Of a stretch of DNA of 64,000 nucleotides, positions 30,731 through 41,027 are shown one piece after another. The stretch covers positions 1 through 64,000 of the forward strand of contig JAGRKE010000014.1 in assembly GCA_020442385.1 (NCBI GenBank), read 5' to 3'. The stretch is from Alphaproteobacteria bacterium (GTDB taxonomy: Bacteria > Pseudomonadota > Alphaproteobacteria > Micavibrionales > Micavibrionaceae). Under the pieces are notes generated by a model. That model was not told where the DNA came from and ran no database searches. It saw nothing but the letters and a program-made list of their open reading frames with translations. The translations under genes and the position numbers were made by a program. The stretch's first letter is position 1. The number at the start of each line of letters is the position of its first letter.

Positions 30731-32134
30731 ATGAGTATAGTCACCCGTTTCCCGCCCTCCCCGACCGGCATGATGCATATCGGCACGGCGCGCACCGCGT
30801 TGTTTAACTGGCTGTACGCCAAACGCCACGGTGGGAAGATGCTGTTTCGCATTGAGGATACGGATCGCGCCCGCCATTCGGAAGAGGCCGTCACCGCGCT
30901 TATCAATGCCATGCACTGGCTGGAGCTGGATTGGGACGGCGATATCGTCTCTCAGTTCGAACAGCGTGACCGCCATGTAGAGGCAGCGAAAGAATTGGTT
31001 GAAAAAGGTCAAGCCTATTACTGCTACTGCTCCCCAGAAGAGCTGGAAGAAATGCGGGAAAAAGCCAAGGCCGAAGGCAGCAACAGCTTTTATGATCGGC
31101 GATGGCGCGATGCTGATCCATCCACCGCACCTGCGGGCGTCGATCCGGTTATCCGCATCAAAGCGCCCTTAGAGGGCAGCGTCACCGTTAAAGACCGTGT
31201 TCAAGGCGATGTCACAGTGGACGCAACGCAGCTTGATGACTTCATCATCTTGCGCTCTGACGGAACACCGACTTACATGCTGGCTGTGGTTGTGGATGAC
31301 CATGACATGGGCGTCACCCACGTTATTCGCGGCGACGATCACCTCAACAACACCTTCCGCCAGAATGTAATTTATGACGCGCTTGGATGGGACAAGCCAG
31401 AATACGCTCATCTGCCGCTGATCCTCGGTCCGGACGGCGCAAAAATGTCCAAACGCCACGGCGCGGCAAGCGTTGAGGAATATCGCGAGATGGGTTATCT
31501 GCCCGAAGCGATGCGCAATTACCTGCTGCGTCTGGGTTGGAGCCACGGCGATGATGAGATTATCTCCACCGCGCAAGCCATCGAATGGTTCAATCTGGAG
31601 CATATCGGCAAGTCCGCCTCCCGTTTCGATTTTGATAAGCTGGAGCACGTGAATGCGCATTATATGAAAGAGGCCGATCCGGCGCGCCTGATTGATCTTT
31701 GCAAGCCCTTCTATCAAAGCCGTCACAATGTGGAAGTTTCAGACGAAGCGCAGCGGCGCATTCTCGCGCACGCAGAGGAACTGCAATCGCGCGCCAAGAC
31801 GCTTTTACAATTCACCGATGAATCCGTGTTTTACGCGAAGTCCGTGCCGCTGAATTTTGATGAAAAAGCCCAAAGCCTGATTGATGAAAATCAGGACATT
31901 CTCGCCGCGCTGCTCGAGATGATTTCGGATCTGAGCAAGGTCAGCGCCGATACGGTTCAAGAGAGCTGTAAACTTATTGCCGACAAGCTAGCTGAGGGCA
32001 AACTGGGCAAGGTCGCCATGCCGCTGCGCGCAGCCATCACCGGCACAACCGTTTCTCCGTCAATTTTCCATGCGTGTGAGATTCTTGGACAAGACGAGAC
32101 GCGCGCCCGTCTTCAGGCCGCTATTAAAGGCTAG
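30731..32134 (+). CDS. gltX: Glutamyl-tRNA synthetase
   Basis: Charges tRNA-Glu. 467 residues from the ATG at 30731. An in-frame ATG 150 bp upstream would add 50 residues lying over the divergent comEC start and without family resemblance. Class I motifs are present: HIGTARTALFNW and KMSKRHG. Alphaproteobacteria often have two GltX proteins, one of which mis-charges tRNA-Gln for GatCAB; which type this is cannot be told here. Confidence 0.96.
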   Translation: MSIVTRFPPSPTGMMHIGTARTALFNWLYAKRHGGKMLFRIEDTDRARHSEEAVTALINAMHWLELDWDGDIVSQFEQRDRHVEAAKELVEKGQAYYCYCSPEELEEMREKAKAEGSNSFYDRRWRDADPSTAPAGVDPVIRIKAPLEGSVTVKDRVQGDVTVDATQLDDFIILRSDGTPTYMLAVVVDDHDMGVTHVIRGDDHLNNTFRQNVIYDALGWDKPEYAHLPLILGPDGAKMSKRHGAASVEEYREMGYLPEAMRNYLLRLGWSHGDDEIISTAQAIEWFNLEHIGKSASRFDFDKLEHVNAHYMKEADPARLIDLCKPFYQSRHNVEVSDEAQRRILAHAEELQSRAKTLLQFTDESVFYAKSVPLNFDEKAQSLIDENQDILAALLEMISDLSKVSADTVQESCKLIADKLAEGKLGKVAMPLRAAITGTTVSPSIFHACEILGQDETRARLQAAIKG

Positions 32135-32163
32135 ACCCTGCATACAAAAGCGATAACCGTCAA

Positions 32164-32198
32164 TTGATATTGCACCGCAAAAGGATTATACTTTTGCG
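32164..32198 (+). promoter_or_regulatory. gltA promoter with inverted repeat over the -10 box
   Basis: TTGATA (32164-32169), a 17-bp spacer and TATACT (32187-32192) each match 5 of 6 consensus bases. An exact 8-bp inverted repeat, CGCAAAAG (32176-32183) and CTTTTGCG (32191-32198) with 7 bp between, surrounds the -10 box. This looks like an operator for a dimeric repressor, but a gltX-end hairpin is an alternative. Confidence 0.65.
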
Positions 32199-32266
32199 CA
32201 AAGCCGGACACTATTATTTGTATCTCGCTTGCCTGCCTGTGAAACACATTTTTGGAGACATCATCC

Positions 32267-33574
32267 ATGAGCCAAGAAGCGCCTGAAAAAACCTTCACCC
32301 TAACCAACGACCAGACCGGCGAGAGCATGAAACTGCCTGTAAAGGACGGCACAATCGGCCCGAGCGTCATTGATGTGCGCAAACTCTACGCCGAAACCGG
32401 GCACTTCACATTCGACCCCAGCTTTACCGCCACAGGCAGCTGTAAATCGCGCCTGACCTATATTGACGGTGAAGAAGGCATTCTTTTGCATCGCGGCTAC
32501 AGCATTGAAGATTTGGCAGAAAACAGTACCTTCCTCGAAGTGGCACACGCACTGCTTTATGGCGATTTGCCGAACGCAAAAGAAAAGGAAGCCTTTGAGC
32601 GGGAAATTACCTATCACACGATGGTGCATGAACAGGTTCATTTATTTTACCGTGGCTTCCGCCGTGATGCACACCCGATGTCGGTTATGTGCGGCGTCGT
32701 TGCGGCGCTTTCGGCCTTCTATCATGACTCTCTGGATATCTGGGACCCAAAGCAGCGCGAATTATCCGCACACCGCTTGATTGCGAAGATCCCGACGCTG
32801 GCGGCCATGACCTATAAATATTCGATCGGGCAGCCCTTCATGTATCCGCGCAACGATCTTTCCTTCTCTGAAAACTTTCTCTATATGTGTTTCGGCGTTC
32901 CGGCAGAGCCCTACCGCATGAGCCCAGTTCTGGCCGATGCGATGGACAAAATTTTCATCCTGCATGCGGACCATGAGCAAAATGCCTCCACCTCTACGGT
33001 GCGTCTGGCTGGCTCATCACAGGCCAATCCGTTTGCCTGCATCGCGGCGGGTATTGCCTGCCTTTGGGGGCCAAGCCATGGCGGCGCAAACCAAGCCGTT
33101 CTGGAGATGCTCGAAGAAATCGGCAGCAAGGACCGCATTCCTGAATTTATTGAAAAAGCCAAGGACAAGGATGATCCGTTCCGCCTGATGGGCTTTGGCC
33201 ACCGCGTTTATAAAAACTTTGACCCACGCGCCGGCGTCCTGAAAAAAGCCGCTGATGACGTGCTGAACGATCTGGGCATTGATGATCCAATGCTGGAAGT
33301 TGCTATGGAACTGGAGCGTATTGCGCTTGAAGATCCGTATTTCGTAGAACGCAAGCTCTTCCCGAATGTCGACTTCTATTCCGGCATTATCCTGCGCGCC
33401 ATGGGCTTCCCGACCAGCATGTTTACCGTGCTGTTTGCTGTTGCCCGTACTGTCGGCTGGATTTCACAGTGGAAGGAAATGATCGAAGAGCCGTCTTTGC
33501 GTATCGGTCGTCCGCGCCAGCTCTACACCGGTCCGGCGGCGCGCCCGTACGTTCCCATTGAAGATCGTGATTAA
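32267..33574 (+). CDS. gltA: Citrate synthase
   Basis: Condenses acetyl-CoA and oxaloacetate. 435 residues from the ATG at 32267 (GGAG lies about 10 bp upstream; an in-frame TTG at 32252 is less likely). Type II signature motifs are GPSHGGANQ with the active-site His, and [15 protein letters not shown]. It takes the acetyl-CoA made by the PDH operon at 6759-12483. Confidence 0.97.
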   Translation: MSQEAPEKTFTLTNDQTGESMKLPVKDGTIGPSVIDVRKLYAETGHFTFDPSFTATGSCKSRLTYIDGEEGILLHRGYSIEDLAENSTFLEVAHALLYGDLPNAKEKEAFEREITYHTMVHEQVHLFYRGFRRDAHPMSVMCGVVAALSAFYHDSLDIWDPKQRELSAHRLIAKIPTLAAMTYKYSIGQPFMYPRNDLSFSENFLYMCFGVPAEPYRMSPVLADAMDKIFILHADHEQNASTSTVRLAGSSQANPFACIAAGIACLWGPSHGGANQAVLEMLEEIGSKDRIPEFIEKAKDKDDPFRLMGFGHRVYKNFDPRAGVLKKAADDVLNDLGIDDPMLEVAMELERIALEDPYFVERKLFPNVDFYSGIILRAMGFPTSMFTVLFAVARTVGWISQWKEMIEEPSLRIGRPRQLYTGPAARPYVPIEDRD

Positions 33575-34723
33575 TTAAAGCAGACCAAGCGTTTCCTGCG
33601 CGGCCTTTTGCGCCGGAGACGCGTCCGCAGGCTTTAGAAGCCCCTCAAGCGATTGAAGCGCCTGCACTTGTCCGCTGCGTTTTTCCTGATCTTTCAGTAG
33701 GCGCAAAGCCTCCTTCGCTACATCCAGAGCGTTGCATTGACTTTGCAGACATTCCGGCACGGCAGGTTTATCGAGCAAGATATTGGCCAGATGCGCATAT
33801 TTCACTTTGATCAAGCGCTTCGCCAGAAAGGCCGTGGCTGGGTGCATCTTATACGCAATCACATGCGGTACACCGATATAGGCCAGCTCCAGCCCCACTG
33901 TACCCGACACCGCAATCGCTAAATCACAAGCGGCGAAGCTGTCCCATTTCAGATCCGGCGAAGACACGATAATGGTCTCGAACTCCCAATCTTCAAGCGC
34001 CTTGCGGACGTTAAATTCAAAATTCGGCAACGTCGGAACAAGAATTTTTAGATCGGGATATTGCTCCTTCAAGACACGTACGGCCTCTTTAAAAATCGGG
34101 GCATGGGTCAAAAGCTCGCGCTCGCGCGAACCAAAAAACAGCCCCAAGACGGTGTCATCAGGCGTGATATTATTTTCTGCCCTGAATTTTTGCGCATCAT
34201 AGCCTTGCGCCGCTTCGACCAAAGGATGCCCGACAAAAACGGCGGATGTTTCAAGCCCCTCATAATAAGGCGGCTCAAAGGGCAGCAGGCATAGAATTTT
34301 ATCATAGAGCGCGGCCACTTTCTTTGCGCGCCCGGCGCGCCAAGCCCAAACGCTGGGTGATACGTAATGAACCATTTTGCACGAAACGCTCGCACGCTTG
34401 CGCAGGCGCTTCACGACTTCGAAATTAAAATCAGGCAGATCGATGGTAATCAGCAAGTCGGGCTGCGCGGCCTCAATCTCCTCGATCACGCCGTTGATCA
34501 GCTTTAAAAGGCGTGGCAGCTGCCAAAGCACTTCCCACAACCCCATCACACACAGCTCGCTCATCGGCAGCAAGGAGGAAAGCCCTTGTGCCTCCATCAA
34601 AGGGCCGCCAATGCCGATAAATTCAAGCGGCTCTGAGGATTGCGCTTTCATCGCGCGCATCATGCTCGCGCCCAACACATCGCCCGAGGCCTCACCTGCT
34701 ATGAGAAAGATTTTTTTCGCCAT
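33575..34723 (-). CDS. lpxB: Lipid-A-disaccharide synthase
   Basis: Joins UDP-diacylglucosamine and lipid X. 382 residues from the ATG at 34723, chosen because the family begins at KKIFLIAGEASGD and this codon is 4 bp after the lpxI stop. An in-frame ATG at 34762 would overlap lpxI. Conserved IGIGGPLMEAQG and SGTVGLELA segments are present. Last step of the lpxD-fabZ-lpxA-lpxI-lpxB series. Confidence 0.96.
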   Translation of the reverse strand: MAKKIFLIAGEASGDVLGASMMRAMKAQSSEPLEFIGIGGPLMEAQGLSSLLPMSELCVMGLWEVLWQLPRLLKLINGVIEEIEAAQPDLLITIDLPDFNFEVVKRLRKRASVSCKMVHYVSPSVWAWRAGRAKKVAALYDKILCLLPFEPPYYEGLETSAVFVGHPLVEAAQGYDAQKFRAENNITPDDTVLGLFFGSRERELLTHAPIFKEAVRVLKEQYPDLKILVPTLPNFEFNVRKALEDWEFETIIVSSPDLKWDSFAACDLAIAVSGTVGLELAYIGVPHVIAYKMHPATAFLAKRLIKVKYAHLANILLDKPAVPECLQSQCNALDVAKEALRLLKDQEKRSGQVQALQSLEGLLKPADASPAQKAAQETLGLL

Positions 34724-34727
34724 CGTG

Positions 34728-35606
34728 CTAACCGTCTTTATGGGTCTCGGCCAGTGGATCAACCCCGATCACAAACAGCTTGTTTTTATCCGCGGCTACT
34801 TGAACCTCTTCGCGCTCATACAGAAGGCTGCGGCCCGCATGGATAACCACGCCGCCCAAACCGGCATAAGCGGCCTTTTCAATTGTATCGACGCCGATGG
34901 TCGGCAAATCCAAATCTTCGTCCTGCTGCGGTTTACAGGTTTTCACAAGGATGGGTTTGCGGCCCTTTCGCATCAGCGCGCCGCACCGCTCAATTAACTC
35001 ATCCGTACCTTCAATGCCTTCAACACCCAAAACCAGACCTTCTTGAATAATAACCGCCTGACCAATATCTAAACGGCCAATGGCCTGCGAAATTTCAATG
35101 CCGCGGCGAATATCGCTCCATTCGGCCTTGGAGGGTTCGTATTTGCCAATTACACCTTCGGGCGCGAGCAGATCACGGGCAAATTTATGAACGCCGTGCA
35201 CACGGAACCCCTCGCTTTCCAAGAAACGGCGCACCGCATCAAGGATATCACTATCGCCCAGAGCGCTGAGGCCGACCTTGGCAAGGAATTCCGCTGTTTT
35301 CAAATCAGGCTTAATCTCGGTAATGGAGGGGCGGTGAATACTGCCAATCAACACCAGGTCCGTAATTTCATGCGCCTTGAGCGTTTTTATGATTTGTCCG
35401 GCAGCGCCAAGGCGGCTCCAAACATGCTCATGCCCCTCGACCAGTTCAGGCGCGGCATTGCCCTCAAGCGCGACAATAAAGGGCTGAATACCTAAGTTCT
35501 CGCACGCCTGCACCAGCTTGGCCGGAATACTTCCCCCGCCGGCAATAATGCCCAGAGTTTCAATCGTCGCAATTTCAGGATTTAGGCTTTTTTCGGAGGC
35601 TGACAT
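34728..35606 (-). CDS. lpxI: UDP-2,3-diacylglucosamine pyrophosphatase LpxI
   Basis: LpxI hydrolyses UDP-diacylglucosamine to lipid X and replaces LpxH in alphaproteobacteria. The 292-residue protein has the N-terminal LGIIAGGGSIP and the later DLPTIGVDT segment typical of the former DUF1009. It lies between lpxA and lpxB, and its start overlaps the lpxA 3' end by 25 bp. Confidence 0.94.
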   Translation of the reverse strand: MSASEKSLNPEIATIETLGIIAGGGSIPAKLVQACENLGIQPFIVALEGNAAPELVEGHEHVWSRLGAAGQIIKTLKAHEITDLVLIGSIHRPSITEIKPDLKTAEFLAKVGLSALGDSDILDAVRRFLESEGFRVHGVHKFARDLLAPEGVIGKYEPSKAEWSDIRRGIEISQAIGRLDIGQAVIIQEGLVLGVEGIEGTDELIERCGALMRKGRKPILVKTCKPQQDEDLDLPTIGVDTIEKAAYAGLGGVVIHAGRSLLYEREEVQVAADKNKLFVIGVDPLAETHKDG

Positions 35607-36373
35607 AGCGGGAATTTGTCTTTCTTGCGGGCAAATTCAATAATGCTCTGAACCGCCTCTTGGTTATCATATTCTGCGGCCACCGCCTCGATACGCTCAT
35701 CAAGCGTTCCCTCACCACCAAATAACTTACCGAACGCTTTTTGCAGCGTTTTAAGATCATCCTTGCTAAAGCCCCGGCGCTCCAAACCAATCAGGTTTAG
35801 ACCCGCAAGATGCGCGCGCTCCCCCTTCACACGGCCATAGGGAATGACATCACTCTCTACGCCCGACATTCCGCCGATAATCGCATGATCACCAATACGA
35901 ATAAATTGATGAACCGCCGACAGGCCGCCGATGATCGCAAAATCACCCACCGTCACATGCCCGGCAATTGTCGCGTTATTGGCCATGATCACATTGTTGC
36001 CAACCACGCAGTCATGCGCAACGTGCGAGGCCATCATGAACAGGCCGTTATCGCCAACAACGGTTTTCATTCCGCCATCTTTCGTGCCGGGATTCATTGT
36101 CACATGCTCGCGGATCGTGTTTTTCTTACCGATTATCAACTCCGAAGGCTCACCGGCATATTTCAAATCCTGCGGCGCTGCGCCGAGGGAGGCAAACGGA
36201 TAGACAATTGTGCCTTCGCCAATGGTTGTACGCCCATCAACAGCCACATGGGATTTCAGCTCCACATGATCGCCAATCACAACATGCGGACCGATCACAC
36301 AATACGGACCGATTGTCGCGCTCTCAGAGATTTGCGCACCGGATTCGATAATGGCTGTTGGATGAATCGTCAT
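35582..36373 (-). CDS. lpxA: UDP-N-acetylglucosamine O-acyltransferase
   Basis: First step of lipid A synthesis. 263 residues from the ATG at 36373 (MTIHPTAIIE), the usual family start; an in-frame ATG 36 bp earlier is less likely. Many left-handed beta-helix hexapeptide repeats fill residues 1-185, with the catalytic His in the MASHVAHDC segment. Confidence 0.96.
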   Translation of the reverse strand: MTIHPTAIIESGAQISESATIGPYCVIGPHVVIGDHVELKSHVAVDGRTTIGEGTIVYPFASLGAAPQDLKYAGEPSELIIGKKNTIREHVTMNPGTKDGGMKTVVGDNGLFMMASHVAHDCVVGNNVIMANNATIAGHVTVGDFAIIGGLSAVHQFIRIGDHAIIGGMSGVESDVIPYGRVKGERAHLAGLNLIGLERRGFSKDDLKTLQKAFGKLFGGEGTLDERIEAVAAEYDNQEAVQSIIEFARKKDKFPLCQPPKKA

Positions 36374-36454
36374 ACTATTGACTGTAAATTTAAGGGAAGA
36401 GCGGTTCAAGTCACGCTTTGTTGCGCCGTGTTACAGAAAAAGCCTCAAGCTTTT

Positions 36455-36928
36455 TTAGGCTTCCTTGTCAGTGATCATCGCGCTGAAGGTCGCTTCTGCG
36501 CATAATTTATCGCCCACGGTCGCCTTACCGCTAAATTTCCAGACAGGACCTTTCGCGCGCACTTTTTCAACATGGATATGCATCGTATCACCGGGTGTTA
36601 CCGGGCTGCGGAAACGGGCGTTATCGATCGTCATGAAGTAAACAATCTTGCCCTCGGCTTTCTTGCCCAAAGCTTCAACCACCACAATGGCCGCGGTCTG
36701 CGCCATGGCCTCGATAATCAGCACGCCGGGCATGACAGGAAAGCCGGGGAAATGCCCCATAAAGTGCGGCTCGTTAAAGGTCACATTTTTCAGCGACACC
36801 GCGCTTTCGCCCGGCACAAGGTCCAACACGCGGTCCACCAAAAGAATTGGATAGCGGTGCGGGATCATTTGCATGACACGCTGGATATCTATAACGGGTG
36901 AATTTTGGTCGAGTTTTTTATCGCTCAT
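36455..36928 (-). CDS. fabZ: 3-hydroxyacyl-ACP dehydratase FabZ
   Basis: Dehydrates hydroxyacyl-ACP in fatty-acid elongation and competes with LpxA for hydroxymyristoyl-ACP. 157 residues with [12 protein letters not shown], the catalytic His in [10 protein letters not shown] and Glu in LIIEAMAQ. It sits between lpxD and lpxA, as in most Gram-negative bacteria. Confidence 0.97.
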   Translation of the reverse strand: MSDKKLDQNSPVIDIQRVMQMIPHRYPILLVDRVLDLVPGESAVSLKNVTFNEPHFMGHFPGFPVMPGVLIIEAMAQTAAIVVVEALGKKAEGKIVYFMTIDNARFRSPVTPGDTMHIHVEKVRAKGPVWKFSGKATVGDKLCAEATFSAMITDKEA

Positions 36929-36943
36929 GGCTCTTGTTATTAC

Positions 36944-37963
36944 CTATTTATCCTTATTAATCAAGCGGTTTAGCGCCGCCACCTGTCTCATCGCCTGCTT
37001 AATTGGCATCGCCGGGCTGCCGTGCTGCACTTCACCGGGGGGAATATTGCGCATGACACCGGCCTGCGCGCCAACCTGTGCGCCCCTGCCGATTGTCAGA
37101 TGCCCGGCAATACCAACCTGACCGGCCAGAGACACATAATCTTCTATCACGGTGCTGCCCGATATTCCAACTTGCGCAACAATCACACACCCGCGTCCGA
37201 TTTTAACGTTATGGCCGATTTGCACCAGATTATCGATCCATGTGCCCTGCCCGATGACGGTATCCGGCCCTGCCCCGCGATCAATACAGGTATTTGCGCC
37301 GACCTCAACATGATCTTCAATCACAACACGGCCAAGCTGCGGCACTTTTACATGCCCCTTTGGATCAATTGCAAAGCCAAAACCGTCTTGTCCGACACGT
37401 ACACCCGAATAAAGGCGCACATAATCACCAATCACCGCATGAGAAATGGTCGCATTACTACCGATACGGCAATGCGCACCGATTTTTACGTTGCTTTCGA
37501 TCACCGCGCCAGCTTCAATGCGGCACCCCGCGCCAATTTCAACGCCTGCGCCGATAACAGCGAAAGGCTCAATGCTCGTGCCTTCACCGATTTTAGCGGA
37601 CGGATCAACACTCGCCTGTTCTGAGACATTACCCGCAGGTGTCTCTTCAGGATAAAAAGCCTGCGCCACAAGGGCATAGGATTTATAAGGATGATCGGAG
37701 ATTAAAAGAGCACAGCCCGCAGGCGCAAATTCGGCGGCTTTAGGCGATACAAAACATGCCCCGGCGTTCGTGGCCTTAAATTGGTCTTTATATTTTGCAT
37801 TATCAAAGAAGCTGAGATCATCCGCGCCTGCCATATCAAGCGGCGCCACATCCTGAATGGCCAAATTTGCATCAGCCCCCTGCCCAAGCGTTGCACCGCC
37901 AATTTCGGCGAGCTGCTGCAGCGTTTTACTATCCGACTTTTTAAAAAATCTTGGATCAGGCAT
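36944..37963 (-). CDS. lpxD: UDP-3-O-acylglucosamine N-acyltransferase
   Basis: Adds the second acyl chain in lipid A synthesis. 339 residues with an N-terminal uridine-binding domain (about 1-105), hexapeptide repeats (about 115-310) with the HNVKIGRGC region that includes the catalytic His, and a C-terminal helix. Neighbours fabZ and skp are usual. Confidence 0.96.
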   Translation of the reverse strand: MPDPRFFKKSDSKTLQQLAEIGGATLGQGADANLAIQDVAPLDMAGADDLSFFDNAKYKDQFKATNAGACFVSPKAAEFAPAGCALLISDHPYKSYALVAQAFYPEETPAGNVSEQASVDPSAKIGEGTSIEPFAVIGAGVEIGAGCRIEAGAVIESNVKIGAHCRIGSNATISHAVIGDYVRLYSGVRVGQDGFGFAIDPKGHVKVPQLGRVVIEDHVEVGANTCIDRGAGPDTVIGQGTWIDNLVQIGHNVKIGRGCVIVAQVGISGSTVIEDYVSLAGQVGIAGHLTIGRGAQVGAQAGVMRNIPPGEVQHGSPAMPIKQAMRQVAALNRLINKDK

Positions 37964-37980
37964 TAGGGTTTGTTCCGCTC

Positions 37981-38535
37981 TTACTGTTCGATCTGGACCT
38001 TAATATCCTTAATCGAGGCGTTGAGGCGCTCCATGCTCTCCTCAGAAATATCGATCGACTTATCTGAGGCCACAACATGCTGCTTGGCCAGAATAAGGTT
38101 ATACCCCTTCTCCTCCGCGATCGCTTCAACCGCTTTGAAGGCCTCTTGGTTCAACTTCGCCATCGCATCCACAACAGCCGTTTCAATACGGGCTTTGGCT
38201 TCTTGCGCGGCTCTTTGTGTTTCGTTGAATTTCTCTTCAAAGGCTTTACGTTTTTCCATGCGCTCGTCTTGAGACAAATCCTGCCCTTTATCCATCAGCT
38301 CTTTTTCCATCGAGCGCAGCGACTCTTCCTCTTTAGAGAGTTTCGTGAGGAATTTTTCACGCTCCGCCTGTACCTGTACCTGAATGCTCTTGGCTGCCTC
38401 AGATTGTGTAAGCAGCTTTTGCACATCAACAACAGCGATTGAGAGCTCCGCCGCACTTGCAGCAGGGTTGAGCGCTAGCACAAGCGAAAAAACCAAAGGC
38501 AATAGCGTATGAATGAGATATCTATTCATTTTCAA
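37981..38535 (-). CDS. skp: Skp/OmpH-type periplasmic chaperone
   Basis: 184 residues with a signal peptide (about 1-29, ending AASA), AVVDVQKLLTQSEAAK, and a long charged coiled-coil (about 50-125) that would form the tentacles of the Skp trimer. Delivers unfolded outer-membrane proteins to BamA, encoded just upstream. Confidence 0.92.
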   Translation of the reverse strand: MKMNRYLIHTLLPLVFSLVLALNPAASAAELSIAVVDVQKLLTQSEAAKSIQVQVQAEREKFLTKLSKEEESLRSMEKELMDKGQDLSQDERMEKRKAFEEKFNETQRAAQEAKARIETAVVDAMAKLNQEAFKAVEAIAEEKGYNLILAKQHVVASDKSIDISEESMERLNASIKDIKVQIEQ

Positions 38536-38580
38536 AAATCCATCTTCTAAAAGATTAAGTGACTGTACGTTAGTAGCAGA

Positions 38581-40875
38581 TTAGAAGCGCGTACCAAAGT
38601 TAAATCTGATAAGCTCCTCTTCGTCGTAGCTCTCGTCCGCATACGGTAGAGCGAAGTCAATTCGCACAGGACCAAAGGGAGAGCGCCATGACAGCCCTAA
38701 GCCCGCAGACGCACGAATGGAAGACTCATCTGCAATCGTTGCGCCAGTCTGATCAAGATCATACAACGTACCAAAATCGGTAAAGGCGTGCCCTAAAATA
38801 CCCAGCTCTTCGGGCAAACCAATCGGAAAGGATGTTTCCACAGTACCCCGGTAGAAGATATTACCGCCAAGCGAGTCATCCGTCGCCAAATCACGCGGAC
38901 CAATACCAGCACGTTGGAAGCCACGGAAGTTATTACCACCAAGGAAGTAGCGCTCATTAATCACAACATCCTCATCGCCATATCCCTGAATCGCACCGGT
39001 TTCACCCAAAATATTCAAAACAACATTCTTGGCTACAGGATAGTAGAAAGACGCCCCGGTACGCCCGGACACATATTGAGAGTCTCCACCCAGGCCGGAC
39101 ATCTCCGTATCCAACCAATACGTCCAGCCATCTGTCGGGAACAGCGTGCTGTCCAGATTGGTGTAGTCAAGGCGCTGTGAAATGGCTGAGGTATCGCGCT
39201 GGCCTTCTTGGTCACGAATATAGCGCGACGCACTAGATTTCACATCTGTAATTTCATTGCGCTCAATACGGTAGCGCAATGTCTGACGCCAGCGTTCAGA
39301 GAGTGGATAACCAATTGAGAGGCCGCCGCCCGTTCTTTGCTGGTCAAACGAACTTTCGGTCTGGAAATCTCGTGTCATGTGGAAAAGGTTAAACCCAGCT
39401 GCCAAATCACGGTTCAGGAAATACGGCTCCGTAAAGGATAGATCAACCTCCGAGCGCACACCGGCAATCACAGCCCCTAAAGACAAGTCTTGCCCCTTAC
39501 CCAGAAGATTACGCTCACGGATTCTAAAATCAGCCAACGGTCCGTCCACGGTCGAGAACCCGGCACCAACAGAGACTTCACCAGTGGACTTTTCAGCCAC
39601 ACCAATATCAACCACAGTCTTATCTGGTGCAGAGCCCGGCTTGACATCCATTTCAACATTTTCAAAGAAGTCGAGATCACGAATACGCTGCTCTGAACGG
39701 CTCAGCTTTGAGCGGTTGAACGGGTCGCCTTCGACCAGCAACATCTCGCGGCGTACAACTTTATCGAGCGTACGCACGTTACCATGCACATCAATGCGCT
39801 CAACGAAGACGCGCGGCGTTTCACTAATGCGGAAGATAATGTCTATGGTTTTTGCTTCGCGGTTTCTATCAACATCAGGGCGCACATCAACAAAGGCGTA
39901 TTGCATATCGCCGAGTGTATCAGTCAGCTTGTCGGAAATTTCCTGCACGCGGTCTGCGTCATACCAGTCGCCGCTTTTGATATCGATATCTTTCTGCAAA
40001 ACGGCCGGATCAAAGTTGCGCAACTGTGAATCAACGGAAACATTCGCAAGCTTATAACGCGCGCCTTCTTCGACCGTAAAGGTGATAAAGAAGCTGTCTT
40101 TGTCATTTGAAAGCTCCGCCACCGCAGATAAGATGCGGAAGTCCGCATACCCTTCGGAAAGGTAGAAACGGCGCAAAACCTCTTGGTCATATGACAGACG
40201 GTCGGGATCGTAACGATCATCAGAAGTAATAAATCTGTACCACGCATCTTCTTTGGTGGTGATTTCGGATCTGAGTTGATCATCAGAGAAACGCTCATTG
40301 CCGACAAAGCGAATGGAGCTGACCTTGGTAACATCCCCTTCTTGAATTTCAAATACCAGATTGACGCGATTTTGATCCAGCTGAATGGCTTTCGGCTCAA
40401 TATTCACAGAGAAGCGGCCATTGCGGCGATAAATCTGATACAGGCGCGCCACGTCTGATTGCACCTTTGTGCGCGTAAACACCTGACGCGGACGCAACTG
40501 GATCTCCGCCAGAAGCTCATCATCTTCAATCTGGGAATTGCCCTCAAATGCGATTTGATTGATCAGGGGGTTTTCAATAACCTCGACCAAAAGCGTGCTA
40601 CCCTTTTGCGACAGTGTAACATCGGCGAACAGGCCGGTGGCAAAGAGACTTTTGAGAGAATGATCCAGACTGGTCTGTGTCATTTCATCACCAACACGCA
40701 AATCCATGTAGGACAAAACGGTTTGCGGCTCTACGCGCTGCGCACCTTGAACATCGATTTTCTCAATCGTGGCTGCAAAAGCCGCGTGCCCCCCGAAGCT
40801 CATGGCCAGAAACGTTAGTAAGACAAGAGCGTTCAGCCCGACTTTGTGTAATTTTCTCATGGTCTTAAACTGCAC
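38581..40875 (-). CDS. bamA: Outer-membrane assembly factor BamA
   Basis: The 764-residue central protein of the BAM complex. It has an N-terminal signal sequence (about 1-34), five POTRA-type repeats (about 35-420, starting IEKIDVQGAQRVE), and a C-terminal 16-strand barrel that ends in a phenylalanine, the beta-signal. The VRFDFALPY-like segment (here VRIDFALPY) belongs to the end of the barrel. It is 152 bp downstream of rseP, so it may have its own promoter. Confidence 0.96.
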   Translation of the reverse strand: MQFKTMRKLHKVGLNALVLLTFLAMSFGGHAAFAATIEKIDVQGAQRVEPQTVLSYMDLRVGDEMTQTSLDHSLKSLFATGLFADVTLSQKGSTLLVEVIENPLINQIAFEGNSQIEDDELLAEIQLRPRQVFTRTKVQSDVARLYQIYRRNGRFSVNIEPKAIQLDQNRVNLVFEIQEGDVTKVSSIRFVGNERFSDDQLRSEITTKEDAWYRFITSDDRYDPDRLSYDQEVLRRFYLSEGYADFRILSAVAELSNDKDSFFITFTVEEGARYKLANVSVDSQLRNFDPAVLQKDIDIKSGDWYDADRVQEISDKLTDTLGDMQYAFVDVRPDVDRNREAKTIDIIFRISETPRVFVERIDVHGNVRTLDKVVRREMLLVEGDPFNRSKLSRSEQRIRDLDFFENVEMDVKPGSAPDKTVVDIGVAEKSTGEVSVGAGFSTVDGPLADFRIRERNLLGKGQDLSLGAVIAGVRSEVDLSFTEPYFLNRDLAAGFNLFHMTRDFQTESSFDQQRTGGGLSIGYPLSERWRQTLRYRIERNEITDVKSSASRYIRDQEGQRDTSAISQRLDYTNLDSTLFPTDGWTYWLDTEMSGLGGDSQYVSGRTGASFYYPVAKNVVLNILGETGAIQGYGDEDVVINERYFLGGNNFRGFQRAGIGPRDLATDDSLGGNIFYRGTVETSFPIGLPEELGILGHAFTDFGTLYDLDQTGATIADESSIRASAGLGLSWRSPFGPVRIDFALPYADESYDEEELIRFNFGTRF

Positions 40876-41027
40876 CTAAAAATAATAACTTGTGGAGATT
40901 AGCGGGCTTCGGCGGAAAAGACAATACAAGAAGCCAGCTAAATGAATAGCGCTACCCCTTTAAGAAATACCATAGAAGCCGCCCGTGAATCCAGCCCCTT
41001 TATGATCAAGAACAAAGACTTAAGTGA

